A stretch of DNA of 10,044 bases. Source: Betaproteobacteria bacterium (lineage in GTDB: Bacteria; Pseudomonadota; Gammaproteobacteria; Burkholderiales; Burkholderiaceae_C). Position 1 is the first letter of the stretch; each line of letters opens with the position of its first letter. Below are positions 1-6,522 of this stretch, in pieces. Below the pieces are notes generated by a model. That model was not told the origin of the DNA and made no database searches. It saw only the letters and a program-made list of their open reading frames with translations. The stretch covers positions 1 through 10,044 of the forward strand of contig VBDL01000113.1 of NCBI GenBank assembly GCA_005884255.1. The letters run 5' to 3'. A program made the translations under genes and the position numbers.

Positions 1-1
1 C

Positions 2-985
2 TACCGCCTGATCACGCTGGTCGACAAGGCGCGCTCCGGCGACCTGCTCGGCCGCATCAAGGGCGTGCGCAAGAAGTTCGCGCAGGACGTCGGCTTCCTG
101 CCGCCGCCGGTGCACATCCGCGACAACCTCGAGCTCAAGCCGAGCATGTACCGCCTCACGCTGCGTGGCGCGGTGGTGGGCGAGGGCGAGGCCTTCCCCG
201 GCATGTGGCTGGCCATCAACCCCGGCCACGCGACGCAGATGCTGCCCGGTACCAAGACTATCGATCCCGCCTTCGGCCTGCCCGCGGTGTGGATCGAGGA
301 CCGCCAGCGCGAGCAGGCGCAGATGGCCGGCTTCACGGTGGTGGACTGCTCCACCGTGGTGGCCACGCACCTGTCGCACCTGATGCAGGTCAACGCGACC
401 AAGCTGCTCGGCCGCGTCGAGACGCAGGCGCTGGTGGAGCATGTCACGAAGCTGGCGCCCAAGCTGATCGAGGACGTGATCCCGAAGATGGTCGGCATCG
501 CCGCGGTGCAGAAGGTGCTGCAGCTGCTGCTCGAAGAGGGCGTGCACATCCGCGACATGCGCTCGATCGTCGAGTGCCTGGCCGAGCATGCGGCCACCGT
601 CACCGACCCCGCCGAGCTGGCGCGGCGCATCCGCATCCACCTGGCGCCGGCCATCGTGCAGCAGATCTATGGGCCGACGCGCGAGCTCGACGTCATTGCG
701 CTGGAGCCGGAGCTCGAGCGCCTGGTCACGCAGGCGCTGAACTCGCCGCATGGCGCGGCGCTGGACCCCGGCGTGGCCGACACGCTGACGCGCCGCGCCG
801 CTGAAAGCGCCAAGCGCCAGGAAGACCTCGGCCTGCCGGCTTGTCTGCTGGTGCCCGACATGATCCGCGGCCCGATGGCGCGGCTGCTCAAGCGCGCCGC
901 GCCGCGGCTGAAGGTGCTGGGGCACAGCGAGATCCCGGAGACGCACTCGATCCGCATCGGCTCGATCATCGGCGGCGCGGCTTGA
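2..985 (+). CDS. flhA: Flagellar export gate protein FlhA, C-terminal part (5' end outside window)
   Basis: FlhA forms the nonameric ring of the flagellar type III export apparatus. Its membrane-bound N-terminal half moves protons and its cytoplasmic C-terminal half docks chaperone-substrate complexes. Only the cytoplasmic part is visible: 327 codons open from base 2 to a TGA at 983-985, against about 690-700 residues in the family, so the membrane helices lie upstream of the window. Recognisable stretches are GRIKGVRKKFAQDVGFLPP near the fragment start, then IRDNLELKPSMYRL, then PAVWIEDRQREQAQMAGFTV, a helical region VEHVTKLAPKLIEDVIPKMV, and the C-terminal HSIRIGSIIGG. These match the FlhA cytoplasmic domains in order with no gap or frameshift. 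flhF follows after 232 bases, as in other betaproteobacteria. The identification is secure; the true start cannot be seen. Confidence 0.96.
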   Translation, partial: YRLITLVDKARSGDLLGRIKGVRKKFAQDVGFLPPPVHIRDNLELKPSMYRLTLRGAVVGEGEAFPGMWLAINPGHATQMLPGTKTIDPAFGLPAVWIEDRQREQAQMAGFTVVDCSTVVATHLSHLMQVNATKLLGRVETQALVEHVTKLAPKLIEDVIPKMVGIAAVQKVLQLLLEEGVHIRDMRSIVECLAEHAATVTDPAELARRIRIHLAPAIVQQIYGPTRELDVIALEPELERLVTQALNSPHGAALDPGVADTLTRRAAESAKRQEDLGLPACLLVPDMIRGPMARLLKRAAPRLKVLGHSEIPETHSIRIGSIIGGAA

Positions 986-991
986 AGTGGG

Positions 992-1073
992 CCACCCCCT
1001 ACGGCCTTCGGCCGCCCCCTCAAGGGGGCGACACCGGCGGACCGGCGGAGCCGGATCCGCGGTGTCCGCTTGG
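992..1073 (+). repeat. Structured intergenic repeat element, copy 1 (downstream of flhA)
   Basis: This stretch starts 7 bases after the flhA stop and is repeated at 8630-8712. The 22 bases 1041-1062 are identical to 8681-8702, and the 15 bases 1016-1030 to 8656-8670. It can fold into three hairpins. The first has a 5-bp stem, 1002-1006 with 1010-1014, around a TTC loop. The second has a 7-bp stem, 1013-1019 with 1024-1030, around TCAA; it shares bases 1013-1014 with the first, so the two compete there. The third is a long stem of about 15 bp, 1030-1045 with 1051-1066, with single-base bulges at 1037 and 1055 and loop CGGAG. No T-run follows, so it is not a classical intrinsic terminator. It resembles dispersed intergenic repeats I associate with Comamonadaceae-type genomes, but I cannot verify a family name. 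Confidence 0.85.
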
Positions 1074-1217
1074 CCTGGACCGACGGTGCCTGATTCCCGT
1101 CGCCCTTCGCGCGCATTCGTTTCAAAACACAACCGGTTTCACCCCGCTTATCTCCCTTAAGTTCTTGCGCTCGCTCGGAACAATGCGAAGCACGACCCGA
1201 AAGATCCGAGGCACCGC
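1074..1217. other. Rest of flhA-flhF gap, no confident promoter
   Basis: These 144 bases between the repeat element and flhF contain no credible gene. The part from about 1115 to 1160 is noticeably richer in A and T than its surroundings and includes the 8-bp palindrome AACCGGTT at 1131-1138 and a TTAAGTTC at 1157-1164. It is a plausible place for an flhF promoter, but I could not align a convincing sigma-70, sigma-54 or sigma-28 pair of elements with correct spacing. Confidence 0.4.
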
Positions 1218-2681
1218 ATGAACGTCAAACGTTTCACCGCTCGCACATCGCGCGATGCACTGAACCTGGTGAAGCAGGCCTTCGGCGACGACGCCGTGGT
1301 GCTGTCCACGCGGCCATGCCCGGAAGGCGTCGAGGTGCTGGCGATGGCGCCGGACGGCATCCAGCAGATCGAGCGCGTGGCCGCACCGGCCGTGACCGCG
1401 CCCGTTGCCAAGCCGGCTGCGAAGCCTGCCGCGAAGGCGGCCAAGCCCGCGGCACAACGCAGCGACCCGGTGCCGCCGGCGAGCGAGGTCGACGACGACG
1501 TGGCGCAGCTGTCGATGAGCACGCTGTCGTTCCAGGATTACGTGCGCGAGCGCGTGCTGCGCCGGCGCCAGGCCGAGGTCCGCGCTGCCGAGCCGCAAGC
1601 GCGGATGCCGGCGCCGCAGCCGCAAGAACCCGAGCCCGTGCGCCCTGCGCCGAAGGCGCCGGTGCTGCGCGATGCGGTCCGCGTCGAGCCCGCGCCCGCG
1701 GCCGTGCCGGCACTGGCCGACATGGGCCCGTCGCGCCGCGATCAGCAGGACATGCTCAACGAGCTGCGCTCGATGAAGGGCCTCATCGAAGAGCGCTTCG
1801 GCGCGCTCGCCTTCATGGAGAAGCTGCAGCGCTCGCCGAAGCAGGCGCAGCTGACGCAGAAGCTGCTCGACGTCGGCTTCTCGCCGGCGCTGATCCGCAA
1901 GATGGTCGACGGCCTGGCCGCCGACACGCCCGATGAACTCGCCTGGGCCACCAGCGTGCTCGAGCGCAACCTCGTCACCGGCGAGACCGAAGCGGCGCTG
2001 GAAGATCAGGGCGGCGTCTACGCGCTGATCGGCTCCACCGGCGTCGGCAAGACCACCAGCACGGCGAAGATCGCCGCGGCCTTCGCCACCAAGCATGGCG
2101 CCGCCAACCTCGGCCTCGTCACGCTCGATGCCTATCGCATGGGTGCGCACGAGCAGCTGCGCGCCTATGGTCGCATCCTCGGCGTGCCGGTGCACACCGC
2201 GCACGATCGCGCGTCGCTCGAAGATCTGCTGGAACTGCTGGCCGGCAAGAAGATGGTGCTGATCGACACCGCCGGCATCGCGCAGCGCGACGCACGCACG
2301 CGCGACATGCTGGAGATGCTGTCGCATCGCTCGATCCGCAAGCTGCTCGTCGTCAATGCGTCGGCGCAGGGCGAGACGATCGAGGACGTGATGGTGTCGT
2401 GGCGTGCCGCCACCTGCCATGGCGTGGTGCTGTCGAAGATCGACGAGGCCGTGAAGCTCGGCCCCGCGCTCGATGCGCTGATTCGCCACAAGCTCAAGGT
2501 CGTCGGCGTGGCCAACGGCCAGCGCGTGCCCGAAGACTGGCACCGCCTGTCGGCCCATGCGCTGGTGCACCGCGCGTTGCGCGGCGGCGGGAGCCCGTCG
2601 TGGCGCATCGATGCCAGCGACGTGAGCCTGATCTTCGCCGGCCAGCGCAGCCCTGCCGCGCCGGGCGCCATGCACGCCTGA
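1218..2681 (+). CDS. flhF: Flagellar biosynthesis GTPase FlhF
   Basis: FlhF is an SRP-family GTPase that marks where a flagellum is built and helps recruit early basal-body components at the membrane. The 487-residue product has the expected three parts. A short N-terminal B domain starts MNVKRFTARTSRDALNLVK. A long low-complexity linker follows, rich in Ala, Pro and Lys (about residues 55-165). The NG GTPase domain comes last. Visible GTPase motifs are the P-loop GSTGVGKTT at 272-280, the G3 DTAG at 350-353 and SKIDE at 406-410 in the place of the TKxD specificity motif. All key residues are present, so it should be active. The ATG at 1218 gives the conserved N-terminus; a weak GAGG lies at 1208-1211. 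flhG follows after 23 bases and fliA after that, so the three are probably co-transcribed. The linker is variable in the family and its composition here is unremarkable for a GC-rich genome. Confidence 0.96.
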   Translation: MNVKRFTARTSRDALNLVKQAFGDDAVVLSTRPCPEGVEVLAMAPDGIQQIERVAAPAVTAPVAKPAAKPAAKAAKPAAQRSDPVPPASEVDDDVAQLSMSTLSFQDYVRERVLRRRQAEVRAAEPQARMPAPQPQEPEPVRPAPKAPVLRDAVRVEPAPAAVPALADMGPSRRDQQDMLNELRSMKGLIEERFGALAFMEKLQRSPKQAQLTQKLLDVGFSPALIRKMVDGLAADTPDELAWATSVLERNLVTGETEAALEDQGGVYALIGSTGVGKTTSTAKIAAAFATKHGAANLGLVTLDAYRMGAHEQLRAYGRILGVPVHTAHDRASLEDLLELLAGKKMVLIDTAGIAQRDARTRDMLEMLSHRSIRKLLVVNASAQGETIEDVMVSWRAATCHGVVLSKIDEAVKLGPALDALIRHKLKVVGVANGQRVPEDWHRLSAHALVHRALRGGGSPSWRIDASDVSLIFAGQRSPAAPGAMHA

Positions 2682-2704
2682 AGCATTCCTGAAGCTGCCC
2701 AACG

Positions 2705-3487
2705 ATGCGCGACTTCTACGCTTCCAGACCCCAACCGCTGGACCAGGCCGACGGCCTGCGCCGCCTGTTCGCCGCCTCACGCATGCATTTCGTGCCGGTG
2801 CTGAGCAACCCGTACCTGGCCTTCGGCGGCGTGATGCTGGAGCGCCTGTGCAGCGCGCTGGCCGACTTCGGCCAGCACGTGCTGCTCGTCGACGCCGGCG
2901 AGCGCGCGCCCGCGCCGCACGAGCTGGCCGCGCTGGAGCTCGGCGCCTGCGTCGAGCCGCTGTCCAACGAACTGTCTTACCTCGCCGCGCGCGAGCTGCC
3001 GCTGCGCTACGTCGACACGCAAGGCGCGACCACCGGCTTCCTCACGGCGGTGGCCGACGCCGCGCCGCAGGCCGACGTGGTGCTCGTGCATGCCACCGCG
3101 CCCGACCTCGTGCGCCTGTTCATGCGCCGCCCGGAGCGCGCGCTGCTGCTGGCGGCCGACCACCCGGGGAGCGTCACGCACGCCTATGCGGGCATGAAGC
3201 TGCTGGCCGCGCGCAGCGGGCTCAAGGCCTTCGATCTGCTGCTCGGCGCCGCCGCCCATTCGCCGCGCACCGAGCGCATCGCCGAGCAGATGGCGCGCTG
3301 TGCCGACGGCTTCCTCGGCGCGGTGCTGCACGACTGGGCCGACATCGACCCCGCCAGCGCCGCCGATGACCCCACCGGTTGGCGCCTGCAGCGAATGGTG
3401 CAGCGGCTGCTGCACCGGCCGCCGGCCGCACCGGCCGCGGCCTACCGCACCCACAACGAGCCCGCCGCGATGCAGGCCGCGTACTGA
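2705..3487 (+). CDS. flhG: FlhG/FleN-like MinD-family protein with degenerate P-loop
   Basis: FlhG (FleN) is a MinD-type ATPase that limits flagellar number and stimulates the GTPase FlhF through an N-terminal DQAxxLR motif. This 260-residue product sits between flhF and fliA, the usual place of flhG, and keeps that motif as LDQADGLRRLF (D13-F22). Further on, ALADFGQHVLLVDAG (DAG at 63-65) matches the MinD-fold segment after the P-loop. The Walker A motif, normally GKGGVGKT, is replaced by about NPYLAFGG (35-42), with neither lysine nor threonine, and the GLAN-type sequence after the aspartate is also missing. I therefore infer that ATP binding and ATP-dependent dimerisation are lost or greatly altered. 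The FlhF-activating tail and the general fold seem kept. A helix near the C-terminus (WRLQRMVQRLLHR) could be the membrane-targeting segment. No strong ribosome site is seen before the ATG. The name rests mainly on context and the N-terminal motif. Confidence 0.82.
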   Translation: MRDFYASRPQPLDQADGLRRLFAASRMHFVPVLSNPYLAFGGVMLERLCSALADFGQHVLLVDAGERAPAPHELAALELGACVEPLSNELSYLAARELPLRYVDTQGATTGFLTAVADAAPQADVVLVHATAPDLVRLFMRRPERALLLAADHPGSVTHAYAGMKLLAARSGLKAFDLLLGAAAHSPRTERIAEQMARCADGFLGAVLHDWADIDPASAADDPTGWRLQRMVQRLLHRPPAAPAAAYRTHNEPAAMQAAY

Positions 3488-3505
3488 CTCCTCGAAAGCC
3501 TTCCC

Positions 3506-4219
3506 ATGTACACCGCCAAAGGCCACCTCGACGTCAACACGATGCTCAAGCAGTACAGCCCGCTGGTGCGCCGCCTCGCGCACCAGATGATCGCCAAGCT
3601 GCCGGCCAACGTCGAGATCGACGATCTGATCCAGGTCGGCATGATCGGCCTGACCGATGCCTTGAGCCGCTTCGACGCGCAGCAGGGCGTGCAGTTCGAG
3701 ACCTTCGCGACGCAGCGCATCCGCGGTGCGATGCTCGACGAGCTGCGCGGCGCCGACTGGATGAGCCGCGGCACGCGCAAGCAGCAGCGCTCGATCGAGA
3801 GCGCGGTACGCACGCTGGAGCAAAAGCTCGGCCGCGCGCCGCACGAGAGCGAAATCGCCAAGGAGATGGGCGTCAGTCTCGCCGAGTACCAGGAGCTGCT
3901 CGGCAAGGTGCGCGGCACGCAGCTCGTGCACCTGGAAGACATGTCCGGCGACGAGGGCGACGACGACTACCTCGACCGCCACGTGGTCGACGAGGACGGC
4001 AACCCGCTGTCGATGCTGCAGGACCGCCGCATGCGCGAGGCGCTGGTGCAGGCCATCAAGAACCTGCCCGAGCGCGAGCAGTACGTGATGAGCATGTACT
4101 ACGAGCACGACATGAATCTCAAAGAGATCGCCGCCGTGCTCGGCGTCACCGAATCCCGCGTTTGCCAGTTGCACAGTCAGTCCATTGCAAGGTTGAGGGC
4201 GAGACTGCGCGAGTGGTAG
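3506..4219 (+). CDS. fliA: Flagellar sigma factor FliA (sigma-28)
   Basis: FliA is the RNA polymerase sigma factor for late flagellar and chemotaxis genes and is inhibited by FlgM. The 237-residue protein has the usual length. Sigma region 2 is seen at about residues 15-85, including VEIDDLIQVGMIGLTDALSR and the core-binding FETFATQRIRGAMLDELR. Region 3 follows (RTLEQKLGRAPHESEIAKEM). Region 4 lies at the C-terminus, with LPEREQYVMSMYY and the DNA-recognition helix-turn-helix LKEIAAVLGVTESRVCQLHS. All parts are intact. The gene starts 18 bases after flhG with only a weak ribosome site, which suggests translation tied to the upstream cistron. Its expected inhibitor, flgM, lies about 2.3 kb downstream on the other strand, preceded by a sequence that matches the promoter this sigma factor recognises. 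Confidence 0.97.
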   Translation: MYTAKGHLDVNTMLKQYSPLVRRLAHQMIAKLPANVEIDDLIQVGMIGLTDALSRFDAQQGVQFETFATQRIRGAMLDELRGADWMSRGTRKQQRSIESAVRTLEQKLGRAPHESEIAKEMGVSLAEYQELLGKVRGTQLVHLEDMSGDEGDDDYLDRHVVDEDGNPLSMLQDRRMREALVQAIKNLPEREQYVMSMYYEHDMNLKEIAAVLGVTESRVCQLHSQSIARLRARLREW

Positions 4220-4274
4220 TGCACGACAACGCAGCAGCGGCCTGACGCTGCACAGAAGCAGACGGAGACAAGCC

Positions 4275-5593
4275 ATGTTCGCTGGGTTCAAGAAGGCGGC
4301 TCCGACCGCCGAGGTGATGGTGCAGGCGCCGCAGGCCGCGCCCGACGGCGACGCGCGGCGCATCGTCGTCGCGATGGGCGCGCAGGCGTCGACCATGGGC
4401 CGCGAGGCGGCCGAGGTGCGCGGCGTCATCAAAGACACGCAAAAGGTTTCGGCCCACCAGGCGCAGGCGATTGCCGCGCTGGCCACGCAGCTGCACGAGA
4501 TCACGCGCTCGCAGGAGGCGATCGGCGAGCAGACGCAGGGCAGCCTGGCCGCGGTGGCGCATGCGCGCAGCGCGGTGGAGAGCGTCGGCCGCGAGGTCGG
4601 CGGCATCGTGCAGACGCTGCACCAGGTGTCCGACGCCGCCGGGCAGATCACGCAGATCGCGCTGCAGACGCGGCTCGTCGCGTTCAATGCCTCGGTCGAG
4701 GCCAAGCGCGCCGGCGAGGCCGGCCGTGGCTTCGGTGTGGTGGCCGATGCGGTGAAGGATTTGTCGGCCAAGGTCGAGTCTTCGTCCAAGGCCATCATGA
4801 GCACGGTCAACGATCTCGATGCGCGCGTCGAGGCGCTGGTGCGCGAGATCCAGACGCGCGCGGGCGCCGGCCAGGAGCAGGGCGGCTTCCACAAGGCACT
4901 GGCCGAGGTGGAGACCAGCGTCGCCGCCATCGGCGAGGCCGCAGTGGCCAGCCGCCGCATCAGCGACGGGCTCAACGGCCGCATGTCGGAGATCGAGTCG
5001 GAGATGCACGCCACCGGGCGCGCGCTCGACACCGCGATGAAGCGCAGCGAGGCCTTTCTCAAGGTCTCGGAGCACATGATCGAGGCGGTGGCCGCCTGCG
5101 GCATCGAGACCGACGACACGCCGTACATCCGCGCCAGCCAGGAGGCGGCGCAACAGGTGAGCACGCTGCTCGAAGACGCGCTGCGCACCGGCACTATCAG
5201 CATGGCCGACCTGTTCGACGAGCAGTACAAGCCGATCCCGAAAACCAACCCGCAGCAGCACACCACGCGCTTCGTCGACCTGGCCGATCGCCTGTTTCCG
5301 CAGGTGCAGGAGCGCATGCTGAGGACCGCAACGGCTACGTGGCCACGCACAACAAGAAGTACTGCCACCCGCAGCGCGGCGACGTGGCGTGGGACACCGC
5401 CAACAGCCGCTACCGCCGCATCTTCAACGACCGCACCGGCCTGGCTGCCGGGCGCAACCAGCGGCCCTTCCTGCTGCAGACCTACCGCCGCGACATGGGC
5501 GGCGGCCACTTCATCGTGATGAAGGAAGTCGATTCGCCGATCACGGTGAACGGCCGCCATTGGGGCGGCGTGCGGCTCGCGTTCAAATTCTGA
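4275..5593 (+). pseudogene. Soluble methyl-accepting chemotaxis protein with C-terminal Cache-like domain, frameshifted
   Basis: The reading frame from ATG 4275 (ribosome site GGAGA at 4264-4268) encodes a chemoreceptor without transmembrane helices. The signalling hairpin tip starts at about residue 125 (ITQIALQTRLVAFNASVEAK, then RAGEAGRGFGVVADAV) and is the part that would bind CheA and CheW. After LADRLFPQVQERML, ending at base 5321, the frame becomes nonsense and stops at 5517-5519. The sequence resumes in another frame at 5324 with DRNGYVATHNKKY, later RRIFNDRTGLAAGRNQRPFL and GRHWGGVRLAFKF, to a TGA at 5591-5593. That second part resembles the Cache-like ligand domain found at the C-terminus of one soluble receptor family. 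Related proteins, as I recall them, have roughly ten more residues at the junction, so a short deletion of 3k+1 bases is the likely cause. A truncated but stable receptor of 414 residues could still be made, and an assembly or sequencing error is possible. Confidence 0.82.
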
Positions 5594-6013
5594 ATTCGCG
5601 ACACGCTGCCGCGCCTCGTGCGCGCCGTGCTGCCGCAGATGCTCGAGCGCGGTCGCGGCAAGATCCTCGTGATGGGCAGCGCGGCGGCCTTGCGCGGCAT
5701 GAAGCGCGCGTCGACCTACAGCGCCGCGCGCGGCGCGCAACTGGCCTATGTGCAGGCGGTGGGCGTCGAGCTCGCGCCCAAGGGCGTGCAGGTCAATGCG
5801 ATCGCGCAGAACTTCGTCGACAACCCGACGTACTTTCCGCCCGAGGTGCAGGCCAACCCGCTGTTTCAGCAACGCCTGCAACGCGAGGTGCCGCTGCAGC
5901 GCCTGGTCGCACCGCGCGAGGACGCGCTGTTCGCGGCTTACCTGTGCAGCGACGCGGCCGATTGCTTTGTCGGCCAGGTATTCCCGGTGTGTGGCGGCTG
6001 GATCGCGCGCTGA
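5594..6013 (+). pseudogene. C-terminal remnant of a halohydrin-dehalogenase-like short-chain dehydrogenase-fold protein
   Basis: The frame is open for 139 codons right after the chemoreceptor stop and ends at TGA 6011-6013. It encodes the second half of an SDR-fold enzyme: LVRAVLPQMLERGRGKILVM, a catalytic Ser at 5678-5680, Tyr at 5717-5719 and Arg at 5729-5731, then GVELAPKGVQVNAIAQNF and the terminal GQVFPVCGGW. In ordinary SDR dehydrogenases the third residue is Lys (Tyr-X3-Lys). Here the spacing is exactly Ser-X12-Tyr-X3-Arg, the pattern of halohydrin dehalogenases, which eject halide from vicinal halohydrins and need no NAD(P)H. The NPTYFPP segment also resembles the halide-site loop region of HheC. 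About 100 N-terminal residues, including the Rossmann first strand and the nucleophile-binding loop, are absent, and upstream is receptor sequence. No start codon with a good ribosome site is seen (GTG 5618 and ATG 5639 are possible), so a working enzyme is unlikely. Confidence is high for the SDR fold, moderate for the dehalogenase subtype. Confidence 0.75.
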
Positions 6014-6058
6014 AGGTGCGAGGAACCCCCGGCCGACAGCCCGGTCGTGATTCATGCT

Positions 6059-6073
6059 GGAGGCTCAGCCTCC
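6059..6073. other. Inverted repeat where the SDR remnant and flgN converge
   Basis: GGAGGC (6059-6064) and GCCTCC (6068-6073) form a perfect 6-bp stem around a three-base loop, overlapping the last base of the flgN stop codon (6075-6073 on the - strand). It lies between two converging genes, where a bidirectional terminator would be expected. There is no T-run on either side, so it may be only a stabilising 3' hairpin. Confidence 0.45.
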
Positions 6074-6471
6074 TAGGCTTGAACGCTGCCGCCCAGCGAG
6101 CGGTCGGCAAGGCCGGTCGGCGCGTAGACGCTGGTGCCCGCGGTGTGCGGCAGCAGCACATCAATCGCGCGGTCCAGCGCGGCGGTGGCGCGGGCCAGTG
6201 ATTCGCGTTGCGCGGCGACATGGCCGCTGGCCACCGCCAAGCGGCGGCGCAGCGGCAGCGGCACGCCGCCGGCGCGGGCGGCCTGCGAGAAGCGGTCGAC
6301 CGCCAGTGCCAGTGCGCGGTGCAGTTCGGAGGCATGCACCTCGATGGCCTGCACATCGCGCGCGCGCAGCGCCTCGCCGAGCGCGGCCAGGCGCAACTCG
6401 ACGGCGCCCAGGCAGGCTTCGAGGTCTCCGCCTTGCGGGGAGGCCATGGGCTGCGTGGGGTTCGAAGTCAT
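6073..6471 (-). CDS. flgN: Flagellar chaperone FlgN
   Basis: FlgN is the export chaperone for the hook-filament junction proteins FlgK and FlgL. The product has 132 residues, close to the 138 of the E. coli protein, and is almost wholly predicted helix, for instance GAVELRLAALGEALRARDVQ and VAAQRESLARATAALDRAID. The C-terminal part (AIDVLLPHTAGTSVYAPTG) parallels the ALEMLKPHKEPSLYGANG region of the enteric protein, ending in a flexible tail. The gene is 51 bases downstream of flgM on the same strand, the usual flgM-flgN pairing. FlgN sequences are weakly conserved, so the assignment rests on position, size, helical character and the C-terminal motif. The start is uncertain: ATG 6471 has no clear ribosome site, and Met9 is an alternative. 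A strong hairpin lies 14 bases before the start. Confidence 0.82.
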   Translation of the reverse strand: MTSNPTQPMASPQGGDLEACLGAVELRLAALGEALRARDVQAIEVHASELHRALALAVDRFSQAARAGGVPLPLRRRLAVASGHVAAQRESLARATAALDRAIDVLLPHTAGTSVYAPTGLADRSLGGSVQA

Positions 6472-6484
6472 GCGGTTGGCGATA

Positions 6485-6500
6485 CGGGCCGGTGGGCCCG
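6485..6500. other. Perfect hairpin in the flgM-flgN gap
   Basis: On the + strand CGGGCC (6485-6490), loop GGTG and GGCCCG (6495-6500) form a perfect 6-bp all-G/C stem. In the flgM-flgN transcript it sits in the 51-base spacer, ending 14 bases before the flgN ATG, close to where a ribosome would bind. It could reduce flgN translation or act as an RNA processing or stability site. No T-run follows it in the direction of transcription, so termination is less likely. Confidence 0.5.
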
Positions 6501-6522
6501 ACGGTGTTGTTGTGCGAAAGCC

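Noticed and set aside
1002..1014. UUCG tetraloop in the first hairpin of the repeat element
   Set aside because: Closing on UUCG forces a C-C mismatch in both copies; the fully paired form has a three-base TTC loop instead.
1071..1090. Possible sigma-54 promoter TGGCCTGGACC before flhF
   Set aside because: No GG and GC dinucleotides occur at the needed 10-base separation, and the bases belong partly to the repeat element.
1157..1184. Possible sigma-28 promoter before flhF starting at TTAAG
   Set aside because: At the required spacing the -10 region reads GGAACAAT, which shares almost nothing with GCCGATAA; other spacings give only two or three matches.
1400..1460. Short repeated Ala/Pro/Lys codons resembling a DNA repeat
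   Set aside because: They encode the low-complexity linker of FlhF, which is normally variable and repetitive; no independent DNA repeat function is needed.
1122..2780. 552-codon open frame on the - strand
   Set aside because: It is entirely antisense to flhF, whose GTPase motifs are clear; the composition is a GC-bias artefact.
2777..6055. Very long open frame on the - strand (over 1000 codons)
   Set aside because: It lies antisense to flhG, fliA and the receptor, its translation is rich in Arg, His and Ala with no recognisable domain, and such frames are a common by-product of high G/C at third codon positions.
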